DNA of 64,000 nt, taken from assembly GCA_963710675.1 (NCBI GenBank), contig CAVQBE010000017.1:1-64000 (forward strand), given 5' to 3'. Each line of letters opens with the position of its first letter. Positions within the stretch are counted from its first letter, which is position 1. The position numbers were made by a program, and so were the translations under genes. Below, in pieces: positions 27,193-36,415 of this stretch. Under the pieces are notes generated by a model. The model worked only from the letters and a program-made list of their open reading frames with translations, was not told the DNA's origin and searched no databases. This stretch comes from JACCZX01 sp963710675 (lineage in GTDB: Bacteria > Pseudomonadota > Gammaproteobacteria > Burkholderiales > Burkholderiaceae_F).

Positions 27193-28098
27193 CTACTTTC
27201 CTTCCTTAAGCAGTAGCTCCCGCGCTCGCTCAAGCTCGGCGCGCTGGGTCTGGTGGACTGGATATTTGAGCTGCATTTTTTCGAGCGCCTCGACGATCGC
27301 GCCGACCACGACCAGGCGTGTAAACCATTTGTTATCCGCTGGCACAACGAACCACGGCGCGTCCCGAGTTGCTGTCGCGCGTACGGCCGCTTCGTAGGCG
27401 TTCATATACTCATTCCAGTGGGCGCGCTCCTTCACGTCGGCGGCCGAGAACTTCCAGTTCTTAGCAGGTTCATCGAGCCGTTCCAGAAAACGCTTCTTCT
27501 GCTCCTTGCGCGAAACGTGCAAAAAGAACTTCAACACCGACGTGCCGTTGCGGACCAAATAGTCCTCCATCGCCGCAATGTCGCGCAGTCTTTGATCGAA
27601 GATGTCTTTTCCAATGCACTCCGGCGGCAACTTCTGCGCGCGCAGAATCTCCTGGTGGACTCGTACTACAAGCACCTCTTCGTAATACGACCGATTGAAA
27701 ATGCCGATGCGGCCGCGCTCCGGCACGTGCCGGTAGCAGCGCCACATCCAGTCGTGATCGAGTTCTTCAGGCGACGGCTGCTTGAATGAAGCGACCTGCA
27801 CGCCCAGCGGATTCACACCGCTCATCACGTGCTTGATTGTGCTGTCCTTGCCGGCGGCGTCCATCGCTTGAAAAACGAGTAACAGCGAGCGTCGGTCCTG
27901 CGCGTATAGCTTGTCCTGCTCGGCTGCCAGCCATTGCACCCCCGACGACAGCCGCTCCGCCGCCTCGCTCTTGTCGGGCTTTAGCCCACCCGTGTCCGAT
28001 GGATCGATTTTTTTTAGGCGAAACTTGGCGCCATTGGTCACCCGATACGGGTCGATCCAGTCGGCCACCTGTTTAAGTTTTTGCCGATTCGTAGCCAT
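27193..28098 (-). CDS. Polyphosphate kinase 2 family protein
   Basis: The 301-residue protein has the PPK2 P-loop kinase core: Walker A in FQAMDAAGKDSTIKHVMSG, then GVNPLGVQVASFKQPSPEELDHD, the lid/Walker B stretch GIFNRSYYEEVLVVRVH and FFLHVSRKEQKKRF with the lid arginines. PPK2 enzymes use polyphosphate to phosphorylate AMP, ADP or GDP. Overall similarity is to the class III-like branch that can act on AMP and ADP, but class should be settled by phylogeny. It converges on gabD with 7 bases between the stops. Confidence 0.9.
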   Translation of the reverse strand: MATNRQKLKQVADWIDPYRVTNGAKFRLKKIDPSDTGGLKPDKSEAAERLSSGVQWLAAEQDKLYAQDRRSLLLVFQAMDAAGKDSTIKHVMSGVNPLGVQVASFKQPSPEELDHDWMWRCYRHVPERGRIGIFNRSYYEEVLVVRVHQEILRAQKLPPECIGKDIFDQRLRDIAAMEDYLVRNGTSVLKFFLHVSRKEQKKRFLERLDEPAKNWKFSAADVKERAHWNEYMNAYEAAVRATATRDAPWFVVPADNKWFTRLVVVGAIVEALEKMQLKYPVHQTQRAELERARELLLKEGK

Positions 28099-28164
28099 GT
28101 CGTCCTCGTCCGCGCTCGCGGGTAGCATAGCCAATAGCGCCCTGGAGACAGTAAAGAGGAGCAG

Positions 28165-30225
28165 ATGGCCTATACAACGGAGAACATCAGGACCGTGGCC
28201 CTACTTGGCCACGGCGGTGCTGGCAAGACGACGCTTGCTGAAGCTTTGCTCGCAAAAGCCGGAGGGGTCCAGGTTGCGGGCAGCGTGGAAAAAGGCACCA
28301 CCGTCAGCGACTTCGATCCGCTGGAAAAAAGCTTTCAACACTCGCTGCGAACGTCGGCGCTGCACCTCGACCTGCCGAACGTACGCGTGCATCTGCTGGA
28401 TACGCCCGGTTTTCCGGACTTCATCGGCCAGGCGATTGGTGCGCTCGACGCGGTGGAAACCGCAGCGATCGTCGTCAACGCATCAACCGGCATCGAGATG
28501 ATCACGACGCGCATGATGGACTGGGCAGCGAAACGAGGACTCTGCCGGCTTTTAATCATCAATCGCATCGATGCCGATAACGTCGATCTGCCGCAAGTTT
28601 TAGATAGCCTGCGCAACGCATTTGGCAAGGAAGTACTGCCGATCAATTTGCCGGCGGCCAATGCCACCAAAGTCGTCGACTGCTTTTTCAATCCATCCGG
28701 AGACGCCGACTTTTCTTCGGTCGCCGAAGCGCATCAGGCGTTGATCGACCAGGTGATCGAGGTCGACGAAGAACTGATGGCGCGTTATCTGGAGCAAGGC
28801 CAGGAAATCGAAGCCGACGAATTGCACGGCCCGTTCGAAAAGGCACTGCGTGACGGTCATCTGATACCGGTGTGCTTCGTTTCATCACGGAACGGCGCAG
28901 GCATAGACGAGCTGCTGAATATTTTTGAACGGCTGCTGCCAAACCCCACCGAAGGCAACCCGCCGCTGTTCTTCAAGGGTGAGTTGGTCGACGGCAAGGG
29001 TGCCAACGAGTTCCGCTCGGAGCCCGATCCGAAAAAACACGTGCTGGCGCATGTGTTCAAGGTTGTCGTTGACCCATATGTTGGAAAGCTCGGCGTGTTT
29101 CGTGTGCATCAGGGGACGATCACGAAGGACACCCAGCTTTATGTCGGCAGCGCCCGCAAGCCGTTCAAAGTCGGCCATCTGCTAATGCTGCAGGGCTCGA
29201 AAACCGTGGAGGTTCAGTCGGCCTTGCCGGGCGATATCGCGGCGGTGGCGAAGATCGACGAGATTGAATTCGACTGCGTGTTGCATGACTCGCATGATGA
29301 GGATCACATCCACATGCAGCCGCTCGAATTTCCAACACCGATGAGTGGCCTTGCAATACAGCCGAAGCGCCGCGGTGACGAGCAGCGAATCTCCGAAGTG
29401 CTGCACAAAATGATGGCCGAAGATCCGACGTTGGTCGTCGAGCACGACGTAACGTTGAACGAAACGGTTTTGCGAGGACTCGGCGAACTACACCTGCGCT
29501 CCGCACTCGAGCGTATGTCGTCGCAATACAAGATCGAAGTGCAAACGCGACCGCCGCGCGTGCCGTATCGCGAAACGATTGGCGCACCCGCAGAAGGCCA
29601 CGCACGGCACAAGAAGCAGACCGGTGGTGCCGGACAATTCGGCGAAGTGTTTCTGCGCGTCGAGCCACTCGCGCGCGGTGCCGGCTTTGAATTCGTCGAC
29701 CAGGTAAAGGGCGGCGTGATTCCGTATCAGTTCATTCCCGCCGTGCAGAAGGGCGTCGAGTCAGTCCTAACCGCCGGGCCTGTTGCCGGTTACCCGATGC
29801 AGGATTTACGCGTGACTGTCTACGACGGCAAGCACCATCCCGTTGACTCCAAAGAAATCGCGTTTGTCTCCGCCGGTCGCAAGGCGTTTCTCGATGCACT
29901 GAACAAAGCACGCCCCATCGTGCTCGAGCCGATCGTCAATGCTGAAATCGAAGCGCCTGAATCGCACATCGGCGACATCACGGGCGACCTGTCTTCGCGC
30001 CGCGGCCATATCACCGGCACTCGCGGTCTCGCTGGAGCGATGACCGTCGAAGGTCTGGTGCCGCTGGCAGAGCTCGAAGGTTATTCGGCGCGATTGAAGT
30101 CGATGACGCAGGGCCGAGGCGCTTGGACGATGTCGCTATCACACTACGAACAGGCGCCACCGAACGTACAGCAGCAGTTGGCAACCGAACACAAGTCGAA
30201 GGCGAAGGTAGAAGAAGACGATTGA
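28165..30225 (+). CDS. Elongation factor G-like GTPase (EF-G paralogue)
   Basis: This 686-residue protein has the full EF-G layout. The G-domain has P-loop GHGGAGKTT, DTPGFPDF and a NRID motif in place of NKxD. It is followed by domain II (GVFRVHQGTI), domain III, domain IV with GGAGQFGEVFLRVEP and domain V (RRGHITGT). Classical EF-G has GHIDAGKTT and NKMD, and lies in the str operon with tufA and rpsG. This one stands alone, so it is best seen as the EF-G2-like paralogue of uncertain role (translation under stress, or recycling). The RBS GAGGAG lies just upstream of ATG 28165. Confidence 0.88.
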   Translation: MAYTTENIRTVALLGHGGAGKTTLAEALLAKAGGVQVAGSVEKGTTVSDFDPLEKSFQHSLRTSALHLDLPNVRVHLLDTPGFPDFIGQAIGALDAVETAAIVVNASTGIEMITTRMMDWAAKRGLCRLLIINRIDADNVDLPQVLDSLRNAFGKEVLPINLPAANATKVVDCFFNPSGDADFSSVAEAHQALIDQVIEVDEELMARYLEQGQEIEADELHGPFEKALRDGHLIPVCFVSSRNGAGIDELLNIFERLLPNPTEGNPPLFFKGELVDGKGANEFRSEPDPKKHVLAHVFKVVVDPYVGKLGVFRVHQGTITKDTQLYVGSARKPFKVGHLLMLQGSKTVEVQSALPGDIAAVAKIDEIEFDCVLHDSHDEDHIHMQPLEFPTPMSGLAIQPKRRGDEQRISEVLHKMMAEDPTLVVEHDVTLNETVLRGLGELHLRSALERMSSQYKIEVQTRPPRVPYRETIGAPAEGHARHKKQTGGAGQFGEVFLRVEPLARGAGFEFVDQVKGGVIPYQFIPAVQKGVESVLTAGPVAGYPMQDLRVTVYDGKHHPVDSKEIAFVSAGRKAFLDALNKARPIVLEPIVNAEIEAPESHIGDITGDLSSRRGHITGTRGLAGAMTVEGLVPLAELEGYSARLKSMTQGRGAWTMSLSHYEQAPPNVQQQLATEHKSKAKVEEDD

Positions 30226-30231
30226 GCGGGT

Positions 30232-31461
30232 TTACGCCGCTGCGTGCCGTTCCATCTTCGGCTCTCGAATCGGAAGATTGATGAGTGCTGCGGCAAGCGC
30301 GAGCAGTGCATCGGCGTACCACATCCAAACATAACTGCCGGTGCGATCGACGGCGATGCCGCCCAGATACGCGCCGAAAAACGCGCCAATCTGATGCGTT
30401 AGCAACGTCAGCCCGAACAGCGTCGCAAGGTATCGCACCCCAAACAATTTGCCGACTACCCCCGCTGTCGGTGGAACGGTTGCCAGCCACGTGACACCAA
30501 GTCCGATAGCGAAGATGTAGAACGTCATCGCAGTTTTCGGCGCCGCCAAGTACATCAGGATTATCACGGTCCGGGAAAAGTACATCCAGAACAGGATGTA
30601 CTTGCTGCGATAACGGTTCACCCACTGGCCTGCGACGAGGCTGCCAACAATATTTGCCAGTCCAATCAGCGCCAGCGACCAACTTGCGACCGATGCTGGC
30701 AAGCCGCACAGGCCAACCTCGCCCGGTAAATGAATGACCAAAAATGCAATATGAAAGCCGCACGTAAAAAATCCTGCATGCAGCAGCAGATAGCTGCGAT
30801 CCTTAAACGCGCTGCCCACGGCGCGCCTTAGTCCTCCGTCGGTCTCGGTGGCTGCTCGAGCCGCTGCTGCTTCCGGCGAACGGCGCAACACGCGCGTCAA
30901 CGGCAACGCTGCCAATGTGAGCACGGCGAGCGACCACAAGGCCCCCGCCCAGCCGAACACGCTGATCAACTTTTGAGCCAGTGGCGCGAATACGAACTGG
31001 CCGAATGACCCGCCTGCATTGATCACGCCGGCCGTAGTGCCGCGTTTGTTTGCGGGCACGTGCTGCGCCGCGCTGCCTATCAGCACGGAAAAGCCTGCGC
31101 CCCCCGCCCCCGCCGCGAACAGAATTCCCATCGTCAGCATCAGGCCGAATGCGCTCGTGAGCAGTGGCGTCAGCGCACATCCAATGGCCAGCACGACAAG
31201 GCTGCCTGCCAGAACGCGACCACTTCCGTAGCGATCGGCTAGTGCGCCTGCCACCGGTTGCACCGCTCCCCACACGAACTGCCCAACTGCAAGCGCGAAG
31301 CTGATCGTGACGATGCCCAGGCCGGTTGCCGTGTTCAGCGGGGAAACGAAAAGGCCGAGCGACTGCCTCGTGCCCATCGTGACCATCAAGATCGCGGCCG
31401 CAACCAGCGTCAGCGTCCACCATCCGTGGCCTGGCTTCGGTTGCGGAGTCGACGCGCTCAT
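30232..31461 (-). CDS. MFS transporter, 12 membrane segments
   Basis: The 409-residue protein has twelve predicted membrane helices with the MFS A-motif-like GALADRYGSGRVLAG after helix 2 and the motif-C-like NAGGSFGQFVFAP in the first half. The general features (MGTRQSLGLFVSPL at the start) resemble the oxalate/formate- or monocarboxylate-type MFS branch. The substrate is unknown. It converges on the EF-G-like gene with 6 bases between stops, and it lies 17 bases downstream of ettA on the same strand, so it could be read from the ettA promoter. Confidence 0.85.
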   Translation of the reverse strand: MSASTPQPKPGHGWWTLTLVAAAILMVTMGTRQSLGLFVSPLNTATGLGIVTISFALAVGQFVWGAVQPVAGALADRYGSGRVLAGSLVVLAIGCALTPLLTSAFGLMLTMGILFAAGAGGAGFSVLIGSAAQHVPANKRGTTAGVINAGGSFGQFVFAPLAQKLISVFGWAGALWSLAVLTLAALPLTRVLRRSPEAAAARAATETDGGLRRAVGSAFKDRSYLLLHAGFFTCGFHIAFLVIHLPGEVGLCGLPASVASWSLALIGLANIVGSLVAGQWVNRYRSKYILFWMYFSRTVIILMYLAAPKTAMTFYIFAIGLGVTWLATVPPTAGVVGKLFGVRYLATLFGLTLLTHQIGAFFGAYLGGIAVDRTGSYVWMWYADALLALAAALINLPIREPKMERHAAA

Positions 31462-31478
31462 TTGCTCTATCCCCCGGA

Positions 31479-33146
31479 TCAGCGCCTCGCCAAAGGTTTG
31501 TAGCGCGGGCGGTGCGGCCGCGCGCCCTCTTCACCGAGGCGCTGTTTCTTGTCCGCCTCGTATTCCTGGTAGTTGCCGTTGAAAAAGGTCCACTGCGAGT
31601 CGTCTTCCGACGCCAGGATGTGCGTGGCAATGCGGTCAAGGAACCATCGATCATGCGAAATCACCAGCACGGTCCCTGCAAACTCGAGCAGCGCTTCTTC
31701 GAGCGCGCGCAACGTTTCAACGTCAAGATCGTTCGACGGTTCGTCCAGCAGCAACACGTTGCCGCCGGCAAGCAAGGTCTTCGCGAGATGCAAGCGACCG
31801 CGCTCTCCCCCTGACAGGTTGCCGACAATCTTCTGTTGATCACCACCCTTGAAATTGAATCGCCCCAGGTAAGCGCGTGATCCCATCTCGAATTTTCCAA
31901 CAGTGAGCACATCGAGGCCGCCTGACACCGCCTCCCACACGCTCTTGTCGTTCGGCAGTGCATCCCGAAACTGATCGACAGACGCGATGCGTACCGTCGG
32001 GCCGATGACGATTTCACCTGCATCCGGCTTCTCGCTGCCGGTGATCATCCGAAACAGCGTCGACTTGCCGGCACCATTGGGCCCGATGATGCCGACGATT
32101 GCACCTGCAGGCACGCTGAACGTCAGGTTATCGATCAGCAGACGATCGCCATAGCCTTTCGACACACCGTCGAACTCGATCACCTTGTCGCCGAGCCGTT
32201 CTGCCACCGGGATAAAGATTTCCTGCGTTTCGTTGCGGGTCTGGTGCTCATACGACGACAACTCGTCGAAGCGCGCCAGCCGTGCCTTGCTCTTCGCCTG
32301 CCGGCCCTTGGCGTTCTGCCGTACCCACTCGAGCTCGGACTTCATCGTTTTCACGCGCGCGTCTTCCTGCTTCGACTCGCGCGCGAGACGCTCTTCTTTC
32401 TGTTGAAGCCAGGCGCTGTAGTTCCCTTTGTACGGAATGCCGCGCCCACGATCGAGCTCGAGGATCCATTCGGCGGCGTTATCCAGAAAGTAGCGGTCAT
32501 GCGTAACCGCGACGACCGTGCCCGGAAAACGCAGCAGAAACTGTTCGAGCCAGTCAACGCTTTCTGCATCCAGATGGTTGGTCGGCTCGTCGAGCAACAG
32601 CATGTCGGGCTTCGACAGCAGCAGCCTGCACAGCGCGACGCGTCGCTTCTCACCGCCTGACAGCGTGCCCAGCACCGCATCCCATGGAGGTAGGCGCAGC
32701 GCGTCGGCCGCGATTTCCATTTGATGCTCGGTGTCCTGGCCGCTTGTTGCCAGGATCGCTTCGTACTTCGCCTGTTCAGCCGCCAGCAAATCGAAGTCGG
32801 CGTCCGGCTCCGCGTACGCCGCGTAAATCTCCTCAAGCTTCAGTTTCGCCTGCAGCGATTCGCCTAGTCCGCCTTCGACTTCCTGCTTGACGGTGCTTGC
32901 AGCATCAAGTTGCGGCTCCTGCGGCAGATATCCGATCTTGATGCCCGGCATCGCCACCGCGTCGCCTTCGATTTCCTTATCAAGGCCGGCCATGATTCGA
33001 AGCAGCGTCGACTTGCCCGAGCCATTCAAGCCAAGCACCCCGATCTTCGCGCCAGGGAAAAAGCTGAGCGAAATATTTTTGAGAATTTCACGCTTGGGCG
33101 GAACAACCTTGCCCACGCGGATCATCGAATAGACGTACTGAGCCAT
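31479..33146 (-). CDS. ettA: Energy-dependent translational throttle protein EttA (ABC-F)
   Basis: The 555-residue protein carries two ABC modules without membrane domains. The first has Walker A GLNGSGKST, signature LSGGEKRRVAL and Walker B LLLDEPTNHLD. The second has GPNGAGKST, LSGGERGRLHL and LLLDEPSNDLD. The inter-module linker is long and basic (KARLARFDELSSYE), the P-site tRNA-interaction motif of ABC-F proteins. EttA binds the ribosomal E-site and gates the first elongation step according to energy charge. MAQYVYSMIRVGKVVPPK is the classic EttA N-terminus. The frame is intact. Confidence 0.95.
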   Translation of the reverse strand: MAQYVYSMIRVGKVVPPKREILKNISLSFFPGAKIGVLGLNGSGKSTLLRIMAGLDKEIEGDAVAMPGIKIGYLPQEPQLDAASTVKQEVEGGLGESLQAKLKLEEIYAAYAEPDADFDLLAAEQAKYEAILATSGQDTEHQMEIAADALRLPPWDAVLGTLSGGEKRRVALCRLLLSKPDMLLLDEPTNHLDAESVDWLEQFLLRFPGTVVAVTHDRYFLDNAAEWILELDRGRGIPYKGNYSAWLQQKEERLARESKQEDARVKTMKSELEWVRQNAKGRQAKSKARLARFDELSSYEHQTRNETQEIFIPVAERLGDKVIEFDGVSKGYGDRLLIDNLTFSVPAGAIVGIIGPNGAGKSTLFRMITGSEKPDAGEIVIGPTVRIASVDQFRDALPNDKSVWEAVSGGLDVLTVGKFEMGSRAYLGRFNFKGGDQQKIVGNLSGGERGRLHLAKTLLAGGNVLLLDEPSNDLDVETLRALEEALLEFAGTVLVISHDRWFLDRIATHILASEDDSQWTFFNGNYQEYEADKKQRLGEEGARPHRPRYKPLARR

Positions 33147-33183
33147 TGAATCTGCCGAATTAGTAGCAAATGAGGAGGGAGCA

Positions 33184-33285
33184 ATGAGGACTACGGCGAG
33201 CGGCGAGGTTACCGCATCGCATGTATCATTCGCTTCGGATTGTGGTGCTGTGTGTTCCGGTTCGCACCCTCCTCGCGGTTGTTAA
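33184..33285 (+). CDS. Possible 33-residue small protein or leader peptide
   Basis: ATG 33184 is preceded by a very strong Shine-Dalgarno-like GAGGAGGGAG ending 2 bases upstream, which is rather close. The frame encodes 33 residues with three Cys and ends TAA 33283-33285, 94 bases before rhlE. No family is recognised. It lies in the divergent ettA-rhlE gap and may be a leader peptide or chance. Confidence 0.22.
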   Translation: MRTTASGEVTASHVSFASDCGAVCSGSHPPRGC

Positions 33286-33379
33286 TCAATACTCCCCGAA
33301 CTTTGTAGTGTTCGCATTTGCCTGAACCGGTTCTGCGATACCGATGGTGTCGCCCCAGGCCGTGCTCAGGAGATAAATT

Positions 33380-34852
33380 TTGAATTCGTCATTTGAAGCC
33401 CTCGGCTTGTCCGAGGCACTGGTTCGTGCTGTTACCGAACTGGGCTACACCACGCCCACGCCGATTCAGCAGCAGGCGATTCCCGCCGTGCTAAGCGGCG
33501 GCGACCTGTTGGCGGGTGCGCAGACAGGCACCGGCAAGACCGCCGGCTTCGTGCTGCCAATCCTGCAGCGCCTGGCAACGCAAAACGCGCCCGCTGGCAA
33601 ATCGCGCCGGCCGGTGCGCGTACTGATTCTGACACCGACGCGAGAGCTTGCGGCGCAGGTTGGAGAAAGCGTGCGTGACTACGGCAAGCACAGCAAAGTC
33701 AGCGCAGCGATCATCTACGGGGGGGTTTCGATCAATCCGCAGATTTCGGCGCTAAAGCGCGGTGCCGATATCGTCGTGGCGACGCCCGGACGCCTGCTGG
33801 ACCACGTCGGTCAGCGCACGGTTGATCTTTCTCAGGTCGAAGTCCTCGTACTCGATGAAGCCGATCGCATGCTCGACATGGGCTTCTTGCCCGACATGAA
33901 GCGCGTCTTCGCGCTGCTGCCTAAAAATCGGCAGACGCTGCTTTTCTCGGCGACGTTTTCGGACGAGATTCGCACGCTGGCTGCGTCGTTGTTGAAGAAT
34001 CCAGCAATGGTGCAGGTGGCCGCCCGCAATTCCACGGTCGATGCGACCACGCAGAAGGTCGTGCTGGTTGATCGCGGGCGCAAGTCTGAGCTGCTCGCTC
34101 ATATGATCAAGACCAACAACTGGTTTCAAGTGTTGATCTTCACCCGCACCAAGCACGGGGCCAATCGCTTGGCCGAGTTTCTGAACAAGCACGGTGCCAC
34201 GGCACTCGCGATCCACGGCAACAAGAGCCAGGGCGCTCGCACGAGGGCGCTTAGCGAGTTCAAAAGCGGCGACTTGCAAGCGTTGGTGGCGACCGATATT
34301 GCCGCGCGCGGACTCGATATCGAACAGTTGCCGCACGTGGTCAATTTCGATTTGCCCCATGTGCCTGAAGATTATGTTCACCGGATCGGTCGCACCGGCC
34401 GCGCAGGCGCCACGGGCGAAGCGATTTCACTCGTGTGTGCTGACGACAAACCGCTGCTGGCGGATATCGAGCGTGTGATTCGACGTCAGGTACCGCGCGA
34501 GATCATCGCGGGCTTCGAGCCGAACCCGAACGAGCGCGCGGAGCCGATCGTGCGCCAGCGCAGCCAGGGAAAAGGCGAACGCGGACAACGCGATCGGCCG
34601 CAGCGCTCTTCGGAACGCCGCCCGTCGCAAAGCCAGGCGCGCAACAACGGTGGCGCACAGCCCGTAAGGCCGCAAACAGCAAGGCCGCAGCCTGCCAAGC
34701 CGAATGGTCAACTCCCGCGCACTGCGGATACCTACGCGAAGCCGAAGCACCCGAAGCCCGTTTCGCAATCGCGGCGTCCGGTTGACGGCGCGTCCACCGT
34801 GCGTACCAACATTCCGGGGCTGCTGCAGCCGTCGCATCGACGCGGGCGTTAG
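33380..34852 (+). CDS. rhlE: DEAD-box RNA helicase RhlE
   Basis: The 490-residue helicase shows all core motifs: Q-motif YTTPTPIQQQAIP, motif I AQTGTGKT, Ia PTRELA, II VLDEADRMLD, III SAT, V ATDIAARGLDIE and VI HRIGRTGRAG. A low-complexity Arg/Gln/Pro-rich C-terminal tail of about 110 residues follows, as in RhlE proteins. It remodels RNA in ribosome maturation or cold adaptation. The start is a TTG at 33380, preceded 6 bases upstream by AGGAGA; no ATG fits as well. The 233-base upstream gap shared with ettA holds promoters in both directions and a possible small ORF. Confidence 0.94.
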   Translation: MNSSFEALGLSEALVRAVTELGYTTPTPIQQQAIPAVLSGGDLLAGAQTGTGKTAGFVLPILQRLATQNAPAGKSRRPVRVLILTPTRELAAQVGESVRDYGKHSKVSAAIIYGGVSINPQISALKRGADIVVATPGRLLDHVGQRTVDLSQVEVLVLDEADRMLDMGFLPDMKRVFALLPKNRQTLLFSATFSDEIRTLAASLLKNPAMVQVAARNSTVDATTQKVVLVDRGRKSELLAHMIKTNNWFQVLIFTRTKHGANRLAEFLNKHGATALAIHGNKSQGARTRALSEFKSGDLQALVATDIAARGLDIEQLPHVVNFDLPHVPEDYVHRIGRTGRAGATGEAISLVCADDKPLLADIERVIRRQVPREIIAGFEPNPNERAEPIVRQRSQGKGERGQRDRPQRSSERRPSQSQARNNGGAQPVRPQTARPQPAKPNGQLPRTADTYAKPKHPKPVSQSRRPVDGASTVRTNIPGLLQPSHRRGR

Positions 34853-34881
34853 TCTTACGCATCTCATTGCCGGGAGCTGTG

Positions 34882-35178
34882 ATGGAAAGCTCGGCCAGCG
34901 CAAGCATCGAGATCAGACACAACGCTGCAGCGAGACGCTTCGAGGCAACCGTGGACAGGCTGCTGTGCCGCTGCGACTACCGAATGCACGGCAATACGAT
35001 GATGCTCGTGCATACGGAGGTTCCGCCGCAACTCGAGGGGCGAGGCTTTGCATCGATGCTGGTGCGGGCCGCGTTTGATCACGCCAGGCAAAACGGGTTG
35101 GATGTTCTGCCGGTGTGCTCGTACGTGGCTGCCTGGGCCCGGCGTCATCCTGAAGTGGAAACGCTGCTGGCACGCTAA
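34882..35178 (+). CDS. GNAT-like N-acetyltransferase (YidJ/COG2388 type)
   Basis: This small protein of 98 residues from ATG 34882 (GGGAG upstream) is rich in the short-GNAT pattern: MMLVHTEVPPQLEGRGFASMLVRAAFDHARQ, where QLEGRGFAS forms the acetyl-CoA pyrophosphate loop, then LPVCSYVAAWARRHPE. Family members are minimal GNAT folds with unknown acceptors. It follows rhlE by 29 bases and may be part of the same transcript. Confidence 0.85.
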   Translation: MESSASASIEIRHNAAARRFEATVDRLLCRCDYRMHGNTMMLVHTEVPPQLEGRGFASMLVRAAFDHARQNGLDVLPVCSYVAAWARRHPEVETLLAR

Positions 35179-35319
35179 AGTCACGCACCCCCGCTCCATC
35201 CTTCCCGCCAAGCGGGGCGGCATTACAGGCGACGACCGGTGGTCGGCAACCGTTTTTCGGCCGCTGAACCCGCATCTACGGTAATTTTCCTCCGTCCATT
35301 TGGACCCTAAGATGCCGCT

Positions 35320-36336
35320 ATGAACTTGCTCATCATCGGCGGCGGCGTCTTTCTTGGCCAATCCCTGCTGCAAGCCGCTCTGGTTGGTGGTCACACCGTC
35401 ACGGTGTTCAATCGCGGCCAGTCTCGCAATTGGTGGCCACCGGGCGTCAAGTGGATCGTCGGCGACCGATTGGAAGACTTGCACCTGCTAATGGGGCGCA
35501 AATGGGACGCGGTCATCGACACCTGCGGCTATCGCCCACAGGACGTGGAGGCGACTTGTGCGGCGCTCTACGACAGCTGCGAGCGCTATGTCTTTATTTC
35601 CAGCGTTTCGGCGTACGCCTCGTTTGCGAATGTTCCGATCCGTGAACAGGACCCTTTGGCAACCGCCGACGACGTCGACCGCGAAACGATCAACGGCGCC
35701 AACTACGGGCCGCTCAAGGCCGAGTGCGAGAGGACTGTCTCGCGAGCGTTTGGGCAGCAAGCGCTTCTGATTCGCCCAGGCCTGATCGTAGGGCCTAACG
35801 ATCCGACGGGTCGTTTCTCTTACTGGCCGTGGCGTATTTGCGGCGGCGGCCGCGTACTCGCGCCGGGCTCGCCTGAGACGCCGATCCAATTTATCGACTC
35901 GCGCGATCTCGCGGCGTTGATCATGCGGCTCATCATGATGCGCGCTAGCGGTGCCTTTAACGCCACCGGGCCCAATGAAGGCGCGACTTTCGGCGAGCTG
36001 CTCGATACCTGCCGCTGGATTTCGGGCGAGGACGTCGAGATCGAATGGGTTGAGGAAACATTTCTAGAGCGCGAGGGCGTGCAGCCGTGGACTGAACTTC
36101 CGCTCTGGATTCCGACGCACGACCCGCAGACGCGCGGCTTTCATATGGTCGACACGACGCGCGCGCGGCGCAATGGGTTACGTACGCGTCCGATGGCGGT
36201 GACGGTCAGCGATATTCTCGAAGCCGGCATTCCAGAGCATGACGACAAACGCCGGGTCGGCAAGATAACGCGCGAGCGCGAGCGCGATCTGCTGGCGGTA
36301 TGGCGGCTGCAAAAGGCGGGGCTGGCGCTGGCCTAG
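35320..36336 (+). CDS. NAD-dependent epimerase/dehydratase (SDR) family protein
   Basis: The 338-residue protein starts with a Rossmann glycine loop variant, LLIIGGGVFLGQSL, followed by VFNRGQ. It has the catalytic-region YVFISSVSAYAS and the YGPLKAECE Tyr-x3-Lys motif, then GPNDPTGRFSYW. This is the atypical/extended SDR branch that includes isoflavone-reductase-like and nucleotide-sugar epimerase-like proteins. The substrate is unknown. It stands alone between the GNAT gene and a secreted-protein gene. Confidence 0.82.
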   Translation: MNLLIIGGGVFLGQSLLQAALVGGHTVTVFNRGQSRNWWPPGVKWIVGDRLEDLHLLMGRKWDAVIDTCGYRPQDVEATCAALYDSCERYVFISSVSAYASFANVPIREQDPLATADDVDRETINGANYGPLKAECERTVSRAFGQQALLIRPGLIVGPNDPTGRFSYWPWRICGGGRVLAPGSPETPIQFIDSRDLAALIMRLIMMRASGAFNATGPNEGATFGELLDTCRWISGEDVEIEWVEETFLEREGVQPWTELPLWIPTHDPQTRGFHMVDTTRARRNGLRTRPMAVTVSDILEAGIPEHDDKRRVGKITRERERDLLAVWRLQKAGLALA

Positions 36337-36415
36337 CGGTTACACCTTGAAACGAACCGGGGTCGGCTGGGCCCTGTGACGCGTCGTTGAATCTCCTGTA
36401 ACACCTTGGAGGTCA

